38,816 nucleotides of DNA from positions 1 to 38,816 of the forward strand of contig NZ_FOGW01000014.1 in NCBI RefSeq assembly GCF_900111325.1, written 5' to 3'. Under the pieces are notes generated by a model. It worked only from the letters and a program-made list of their open reading frames with translations. It was not told the origin of the DNA and ran no database searches. The position numbers and the translations under genes are program-made. This document shows, one piece after another, positions 34,384 to 38,816 of the stretch. Position 1 is the first letter of the stretch. Every line of letters begins with the position of its first letter. The stretch comes from Lachnobacterium bovis (GTDB lineage: Bacteria > Bacillota > Clostridia > Lachnospirales > Lachnospiraceae).

Positions 34384-34412
34384 TTGTCGAATATAATGAA
34401 GTATTGTATTAT
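34384..34412 (+). promoter_or_regulatory. Promoter of hisC
   Basis: TTGTCG (34384-34389), 17-bp spacer, TATTAT (34407-34412), 30 bp before the hisC start. Its -35 is only 20 bp from the -35 of the divergent MATE promoter. No T-box or his leader is seen. Confidence 0.55.
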
Positions 34413-34442
34413 ATATAGAAAGATTTATATGGAGGATTTATT

Positions 34443-35519
34443 ATGAAAAATTGGGAAAAAAATATAAGAAAGGTTGTGCCATATACACCAGGTGAACAGC
34501 CAAAACAGGCAAATATTATTAAATTGAATACTAATGAAAATCCATATCCACCAGCAAAGGGAGTTTATGAAGCATGGAAAAATTTTGATATTGACAAATT
34601 AAGATTATATCCTGATCCTTCTATTGGTAAGTTAAGAGACGAAATTGCAAAGTTTTATAATGTATCAAGCGAGGAAGTATTTGTGGGTGTGGGGTCAGAT
34701 GATGTTATTGCAATGTGTTTTATGACTTTTTTTAACGATGACAAACCAATTATATTTCCGGATATAACATATTCGTTTTATGATGTTTGGGCTAATATGT
34801 TAAAAATAAAATACAAACAGATTCCACTCGATGATAATTTTGAAATACAAACAGAGGACTATAATATTGAAAATGGTGGAATTATTTTTCCAAATCCTAA
34901 TGCCCCAACAGGAGTCTTAATGCCCCTTGAAGAAGTTGAAAAAATAATAAAAAATAATCAAGATGTAATCGTTATGATTGATGAAGCATATATAGATTTT
35001 GGAGGAGAAAGCGCGATAGAATTAACTCATAAATATGATAATGTTTTAGTAATTCAAACTTTTTCTAAATCTCGTTCAATGGCAGGTGCAAGAATAGGCT
35101 ACGCAATAGGAGATAAAAAGCTTATAAAATATCTAAATGATGTTAAGTATTCATTTAATTCATATACTCTAAATACTATGGCAATTGAATTAGGTGTAAA
35201 AGCAATAGAAGATAGAGAATATTTTGAAGAAACAAGAAATAAAATTATAAAAACAAGAGAATGGACTAAAGAAAAATTAAAAGAATTAGGCTTTATTTTT
35301 AAGGATTCAAAGAGTAATTTTATTTTTGCAAGACATGAAACAAAAAAAGCAAAAGAAATTTTTGAAGCACTTAAAGAAGAAGGGATAATCGTACGTTATT
35401 TTTCTAACCCAGAAAGAATCAATAATTATATAAGAATAACAATTGGTACAGATGAGGAAATGAAAAAATTAATTAAATTTTTATGCAAATATCTTGAAAA
35501 AAATCAAATTGTTTTGTAA
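34443..35519 (+). CDS. hisC: Histidinol-phosphate aminotransferase
   Basis: PLP enzyme that converts imidazole acetol phosphate and glutamate to histidinol phosphate in histidine synthesis; homologues also transaminate aromatic keto acids. A 358-residue fold type I enzyme with KLNTNENPYPP (27-37), PNPNAPTG (150-157), DEAYIDF (180-186) and the PLP lysine K209 in FSKSRSMAGARIGY. GGAGG lies 7 nt before the ATG. The other his genes are absent, so a stand-alone hisC or a related aminotransferase (for example cobD-like) is conceivable, but the N- and C-terminal motifs favour HisC. Confidence 0.88.
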   Translation: MKNWEKNIRKVVPYTPGEQPKQANIIKLNTNENPYPPAKGVYEAWKNFDIDKLRLYPDPSIGKLRDEIAKFYNVSSEEVFVGVGSDDVIAMCFMTFFNDDKPIIFPDITYSFYDVWANMLKIKYKQIPLDDNFEIQTEDYNIENGGIIFPNPNAPTGVLMPLEEVEKIIKNNQDVIVMIDEAYIDFGGESAIELTHKYDNVLVIQTFSKSRSMAGARIGYAIGDKKLIKYLNDVKYSFNSYTLNTMAIELGVKAIEDREYFEETRNKIIKTREWTKEKLKELGFIFKDSKSNFIFARHETKKAKEIFEALKEEGIIVRYFSNPERINNYIRITIGTDEEMKKLIKFLCKYLEKNQIVL

Positions 35520-35583
35520 CATAGTATAGACTTTAAACGAAAAAACTTATTTGAGTATATTTAAAAATGAGAGGAATAAGACT

Positions 35584-36054
35584 ATGTTATATTATTTAAT
35601 TACGTTTTTAATTTCTATGGTTCCTTTAGTTGAAATCAGAGGGGCTATTGTATATGCAGATCAAATGCATTTACCAACTTTAGCAGCATATGCGTTGTGT
35701 ATTTTAGGAAATATGTTGCCGGTTCCAATTATATTTTTATTTGCTAGAAAAGTACTTGTATGGGGGGCCGACAAGCCATATATCGGTAAATTCTTTACAT
35801 TTTGTTTAAATAAAGGAAAAAAAGGCGGTCAGAAATTACAAGAGAAAGTTGGAAAAAGCACTTTTATTGCATTATTTTTATTTGTTGGAATTCCATTACC
35901 TGGAACAGGAGCTTGGACAGGTACTCTTGCGGCAAGTATCTTAGATATGGATTTTAAATCGACTGTAATTGCTGTAATGTCGGGCGTTTTTTTGGCAGGA
36001 GTGATTATGCTATCAGCGTCTAAACTCGCAACGCTGGGGTTAGCGTTTTTATAA
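35584..36054 (+). CDS. Small multidrug export-type membrane protein (COG2426)
   Basis: A 156-residue membrane protein matching the Sm_multidrug_ex family: SMVPLVEIRGAI near the N terminus, LGNMLPVPIIFLFARKVL, and the hallmark FVGIPLPGTGAWTGTLAASILDM before the last helices (split here). About four membrane segments. The family name rests on one weak functional claim; the glycine/proline re-entrant PLPGTGAW loop is reminiscent of DedA-type transporters. Start chosen at 35584, with AGAGG 9 nt upstream; an upstream TTG in frame has no support. Followed by a terminator. Confidence 0.85.
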   Translation: MLYYLITFLISMVPLVEIRGAIVYADQMHLPTLAAYALCILGNMLPVPIIFLFARKVLVWGADKPYIGKFFTFCLNKGKKGGQKLQEKVGKSTFIALFLFVGIPLPGTGAWTGTLAASILDMDFKSTVIAVMSGVFLAGVIMLSASKLATLGLAFL

Positions 36055-36134
36055 AAAAGCAATTACCAAAAAAAACACAATATAAAACAAACATAATAAA
36101 AACAAACATAATAAAAATTAACACAATAAAAAAT

Positions 36135-36174
36135 AAAAGGCAGTATAATCGTGATTGATTATATTGCCTTTTTT
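36135..36174 (+). terminator. Terminator after the COG2426-type gene
   Basis: AAAAGGCAGTATAATC pairs with GATTATATTGCCTTTT (one G-T pair) around GTGATT, followed by the T-run. A textbook rho-independent terminator for the hisC/COG2426 region. Confidence 0.93.
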
Positions 36175-36230
36175 GTGTTGAGCGCCTAGCGCGCACGTTT
36201 CTAACGGGTTCAAGTCCCGAACACGCCCAG
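36175..36230 (+). other. tRNA-like remnant or compact tRNA-like fold
   Basis: CGGG-TTCAAGT-CCCG (36205-36219) is a typical T-arm with canonical loop TTCAAGT, followed by AACACGCCCAG, which resembles an acceptor 3' strand. No matching full 5' half, D-arm or anticodon arm is present; instead GTGTT (36175-36179) could close on AACAC (36220-36224) and GCGC-CTA-GCGC forms a second small hairpin. Best read as the 3' end of a tRNA gene left by deletion or integration. The stretch is much richer in G+C than its surroundings, like tRNA genes in AT-rich genomes. Confidence 0.45.
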
Positions 36231-36289
36231 ATAGTGGGAAGTGTCTGATGCAAATTATTTTTAAAATATAAGCCAGCTAGCTATTTTGA

Positions 36290-37138
36290 TTATATCATGT
36301 TATGATATTCAAGTTTTTGTTGTAAACATAAGTTGCGTCGTCTAGTGCAAATCGCCTTTTTGGTAAGTAGGAAAGTTGCTGGTGAAGCCAAAAGCATAAT
36401 AACGTATAACAAACCAAGGAATCCTTGGAGAATACTTATCTTAGTAGCCATTTCAGTAATTAAAGTTCCCCATAAGTTAAACATTATATGGTAAATCATT
36501 GAAAAATAAATAGATCCAGTTCCTTCACAAATATAGCCAAGTAAAACACCAAGTGCAAATGCGTAAGTGCCTTGAACAAGGTTCATATGATAAAGACCAA
36601 AAGCTAATGCTTGCAATAAATTAGCACACCAAAATGGTACTGATTTTTTAAACATTCTTAAAGCAAAACCTCTAAATAATAGTTCTTCTGCTAAGGGTGC
36701 AAAAATAACAGCATAAATTTGCATTGTAACTATGTTGATATCGCCCAAACCAGAGTCATTAATTATGTGCTCGTAGTTTTCTACTACTTGAGGCGAAATA
36801 ATATTATAAAATATCTGTACCAGTCCAGCTATAAATTGTGTGGCAGGTAGTATTAAAAGAAAACAACCTATGATATTCCAATTATAGGATTCAGAAACAG
36901 ATGGAACTTCAAATGAGCCACCCAAATAATGATGATATATAAATCCCATAAAAAATATTAAAACAACAGAGTACATTATCATTATATATCCGGTATCTAT
37001 ATTAAAAGAATCGTGATTTAATGATAGAATATTGAAAAATTTCCTAAAAAATATGTAAAAAAACGTTGAAAAAAATTGAGATGCAAATCCCAACAATATA
37101 GCTGAAAAACCAGCAAAGAAAAACCCTACTCTTTTCAT
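36290..37138 (-). CDS. CPBP family intramembrane metalloprotease
   Basis: A 282-residue polytopic protein with the Abi/CAAX-protease motifs: EELLFRG (151-157, motif 1 EExxxR), GLYHMN with H184 (motif 2) and HIMFN H217/N221 (motif 3), all within membrane segments. Family members are related to Rce1 and MroQ-type peptide-processing proteases; many are linked to bacteriocin immunity. No bacteriocin gene is seen nearby. The start at 37138 has TGGAGA 6 nt upstream; an earlier in-frame ATG at 37180 lacks a site. Function here unknown. Confidence 0.9.
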   Translation of the reverse strand: MKRVGFFFAGFSAILLGFASQFFSTFFYIFFRKFFNILSLNHDSFNIDTGYIMIMYSVVLIFFMGFIYHHYLGGSFEVPSVSESYNWNIIGCFLLILPATQFIAGLVQIFYNIISPQVVENYEHIINDSGLGDINIVTMQIYAVIFAPLAEELLFRGFALRMFKKSVPFWCANLLQALAFGLYHMNLVQGTYAFALGVLLGYICEGTGSIYFSMIYHIMFNLWGTLITEMATKISILQGFLGLLYVIMLLASPATFLLTKKAICTRRRNLCLQQKLEYHNMI

Positions 37139-37205
37139 ATTAATCTCCAATCTAAACTTTTTGTAAACATTATATAACATTTATGTAAAAAAAATCAACT
37201 TGCAC

Positions 37206-37234
37206 TTTACGTTAAAACTTTAATATGTTAAAAT
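37206..37234 (+). promoter_or_regulatory. Candidate promoter of the YerC-like gene
   Basis: TTTACG (37206-37211), 17-bp spacer, TAAAAT (37229-37234), 32 bp before the preferred start. Moderate match. Confidence 0.45.
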
Positions 37235-37265
37235 AAAGATTGACCAAATGAGAAAAGGGGTAGAT

Positions 37266-37568
37266 ATGATGAGCAAAAAGCTAAAAACAGAAGCAGTCGA
37301 TCATTTATTTGATGCCATTTTATGTTTAAAAAATCGCGATGAATGTTATACATTTTTTGAGGATGTTTGTACAGTAAATGAGCTATTATCATTATCACAA
37401 CGTTTCGAAGTGGCAGGAATGCTTAGAGAACAGAAAACTTATCTAGACATTGCAGAAAAAACAGGTGCATCAACAGCAACTATCAGTAGAGTAAATCGCT
37501 CATTAAATTACGGAAATGACGGATATGATTTGGTTTTTGCAAGATTGAAAGATGAAGAGACTAGATAA
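37266..37568 (+). CDS. YerC/YecD family TrpR-related regulator
   Basis: A roughly 100-residue all-helical protein of the TrpR-like superfamily: CLKNRDECYTFFEDVCTVNELLSLSQR (split here, start of the fold), then the helix-turn-helix YLDIAEKTGASTATISRVNRSL. The family is widespread in Firmicutes and its effector is unknown; it does not imply tryptophan control. Three in-frame ATGs exist (37248, 37266, 37269). AAAAGGGG ends at 37260, so 37266 or 37269 fits and 37248 overlaps the ribosome site. Monocistronic, ending in a hairpin shared with the convergent DUF1836 gene. Confidence 0.9.
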   Translation: MMSKKLKTEAVDHLFDAILCLKNRDECYTFFEDVCTVNELLSLSQRFEVAGMLREQKTYLDIAEKTGASTATISRVNRSLNYGNDGYDLVFARLKDEETR

Positions 37569-37686
37569 TTTGTTAATAAGTGGTCAATATTATACATGCA
37601 ATAAAAACTAGAATATAAAACAAAAGACTATCAATATTGAATAGAAATAATTAGAAAATATAATATTACGATCGAACAAAAGCTTC

Positions 37687-37724
37687 AAAAAAGACAGATA
37701 AGAGCGTTCTTACCTGTCTTTTTT
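37687..37724. terminator. Bidirectional terminator shared by the YerC-like and DUF1836 genes
   Basis: AAAAAAGACAG..AAGA pairs with TCTT..CTGTCTTTTTT around GCGT. It overlaps the last codons of the DUF1836 gene, whose lysine-rich tail is partly dictated by the T-run. Confidence 0.85.
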
Positions 37725-38363
37725 ATTTTTATCTTTCTTTTTCTTATTAGTATCTACATTTCTAGGATATGTAGCATTAATTTTATCTATAGTGCTTTCA
37801 ATTATCATTTTTTTCAAATAAACATCGTAGCTTAAAAGACAAATAAAACTAAACTGTTGTAAAAAATCTTGATCTTCTTCAGGAAATCCCTTAAAAGTGT
37901 CTGTGGCAATCATGTATTTTTTGCCAACGTCTTTTAAAAACTTTTTAGATTCTTCATTTTCAAGATTAAAAACCTCATTATAGATAGATTCCATATTGAA
38001 ATTCATGCCATCGCCACCAAAATATTTATCTGTAATAGGATTTAGTACAGATTTAATATCATTTATACTCAAAATGTTCTTGAAATAATATATAAATAAC
38101 AATGTTAAAACGTGTTCTTTAGAATATTTCTTCTTTTCAGGTGGTGGTAAAAGATCATTTTTGGCATAGTTATTAATCATTGTTTTGGTTAAAATTTTAT
38201 CGTCTTCGTGGCGTTTTATGTTGGCAAGTTGTGTCTCCATAAAAGTGGTCACTTGATCCATATATAAATTTATATTTGGAACTTCTTGTGATTTTACATA
38301 ATCCATTGAATGTAAAGTGTCTAGAAGTTCTTGTAAAAATTCTTTAGTATTCTTATTATCCAT
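37710..38363 (-). CDS. DUF1836 domain-containing protein
   Basis: A 217-residue protein with the DUF1836 pattern: ILTKTMINNYAKNDLLPPPEKKKYSKEHV in the first half (split here), a MerR-like helix-turn-helix with the wing, and LLFIYYFKNILSINDIKSVL after it. The family is common in Firmicutes and is thought to bind DNA; targets are unknown. It ends with a lysine/asparagine-rich tail that overlaps a terminator stem. The ATG at 38361-38363 follows GAGG by 8 nt; an in-frame GTG nine bases upstream touches the ribosome site and is rejected. Confidence 0.88.
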   Translation of the reverse strand: MDNKNTKEFLQELLDTLHSMDYVKSQEVPNINLYMDQVTTFMETQLANIKRHEDDKILTKTMINNYAKNDLLPPPEKKKYSKEHVLTLLFIYYFKNILSINDIKSVLNPITDKYFGGDGMNFNMESIYNEVFNLENEESKKFLKDVGKKYMIATDTFKGFPEEDQDFLQQFSFICLLSYDVYLKKMIIESTIDKINATYPRNVDTNKKKKDKNKKDR

Positions 38364-38478
38364 AGTATACACCTCACATCACATTATATAGTAATTAAAA
38401 CCACATAACAAGATAAAAAAGAAAAAAAAGAAAAAGAAATTATATTTCTATAGGGGAATATTCGTAAAATGTTAAATT

Positions 38479-38513
38479 TTTTTTATTTTATACTTTTTTT
38501 ATAAAATAAAAAA
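38479..38513. repeat. Perfect 14-bp A/T inverted repeat
   Basis: TTTTTTATTTTATA and TATAAAATAAAAAA flank a 7-nt CTTTTTT loop. It lies between the divergent DUF1836 and Q/N-rich genes, where their promoters should be. It could be an operator or simply A/T-rich chance symmetry. Confidence 0.55.
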
Positions 38514-38559
38514 TGATAAAATAGAGAGATAAAAATAATATAGAAGAGGAGAATAATCG

Positions 38560-38816
38560 ATGCCAAATTTAGAAAAAAAAGACGATAATAACCAACCTGT
38601 AAATTTGAATAAAGAAAATGAATCATTTTTTGATAATCAAAATCAATTTGAGGAGAATGGTCAAGAGAATGTAACAAATCAGTTTAGTGACGCACCACAG
38701 AATGATTTTAATAATCAAGATAATGTAACAAATGATGGTCAAGAAAGTTTACATTATAACATAAATGATCAGTACCAAAACGGAGCGCAGTACCAGGGAA
38801 ATGGTCAGTACCAAAA
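38560..38816 (+). CDS. Q/N-rich low-complexity protein, N-terminal part (runs off the right edge)
   Basis: An ATG at 38560 with GAGGAG 8 nt upstream opens a frame that stays open for 85 codons to the window edge. The product begins MPNLEKKDDNNQPVNLNKEN and is dominated by Gln, Asn, Asp and Glu, turning into repeats of the type QYQNGAQYQGNGQYQ at the edge. There is no signal peptide. Similar tails in Lachnospiraceae often precede membrane domains (for example DUF4190-like), but nothing in the visible part identifies one. No homology claim is made. Confidence 0.75.
   Translation, partial: MPNLEKKDDNNQPVNLNKENESFFDNQNQFEENGQENVTNQFSDAPQNDFNNQDNVTNDGQESLHYNINDQYQNGAQYQGNGQYQ

Noticed and set aside
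36175..36230. Intact tRNA gene
   Set aside because: No D-arm, anticodon arm or full acceptor stem can be folded; only a T-arm and 3' end are recognisable.
36020..36253. 77-codon minus-strand frame containing GLEPVRNVRARR
   Set aside because: It is the antisense reading of the tRNA-like stretch and terminator, a well-known annotation artefact.

Overview
The window is about 38.8 kb of AT-rich (roughly 30% G+C by eye) Gram-positive-type chromosome. Strong AGGAGG ribosome binding sites, a FabK-type fatty acid operon with a MarR regulator, DUF1836, YerC/TrpR-like and CPBP genes, and a long-form GalT all suggest a Clostridia species, most likely Lachnospiraceae. The genus cannot be fixed from sequence alone.

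Layout. (1) 1-800: the broken end of an IS3-family element (OrfA only, visibly richer in G+C) followed by five spaced copies of a 26-bp motif. (2) 821-7306: housekeeping genes: yqeY (minus strand), manA, pyrE, a VanZ-like and a small membrane protein, a long M29 aminopeptidase, purE and a coupled histidine phosphatase. (3) 7609-10484: a three-gene MacB/FtsX-type ABC exporter with its own terminator. (4) 11057-22008: a complete type II fatty acid synthesis operon, acpP-accB-accC-accD-accA-fabH-fabK-(fabK-like)-fabD-fabG-fabF-fabZ, followed by a separately promoted MarR/FabT-like repressor. Malonyl-CoA formation, loading, initiation, elongation and enoyl reduction are all encoded in one strand. 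(5) 22329-26446: a three-domain phosphoenolpyruvate mutase, an iron-dependent alcohol dehydrogenase and an AraC regulator. This looks like a compact phosphonate biosynthesis unit without a recognisable phosphonopyruvate decarboxylase, and is the most interesting part of the window. (6) 26626-32805: lacZ-galK-galT, lactose hydrolysis plus two Leloir steps. (7) 32969-38816: a MATE exporter (minus) divergent from hisC, a small COG2426-type membrane protein, a tRNA-like remnant, a CPBP protease (minus), a YerC-like regulator, a DUF1836 gene (minus) and the start of a Q/N-rich protein that runs off the end.

Intergenic structure is unusually rich. There are three different short tandem arrays (before purE, after galK, after galT), two of which begin in the stop codon of the upstream gene. 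There are several long perfect or near-perfect hairpins, and a candidate leaderless promoter for the MATE gene. All functional assignments rest on motif reading of the translated sequence; no database search was run.
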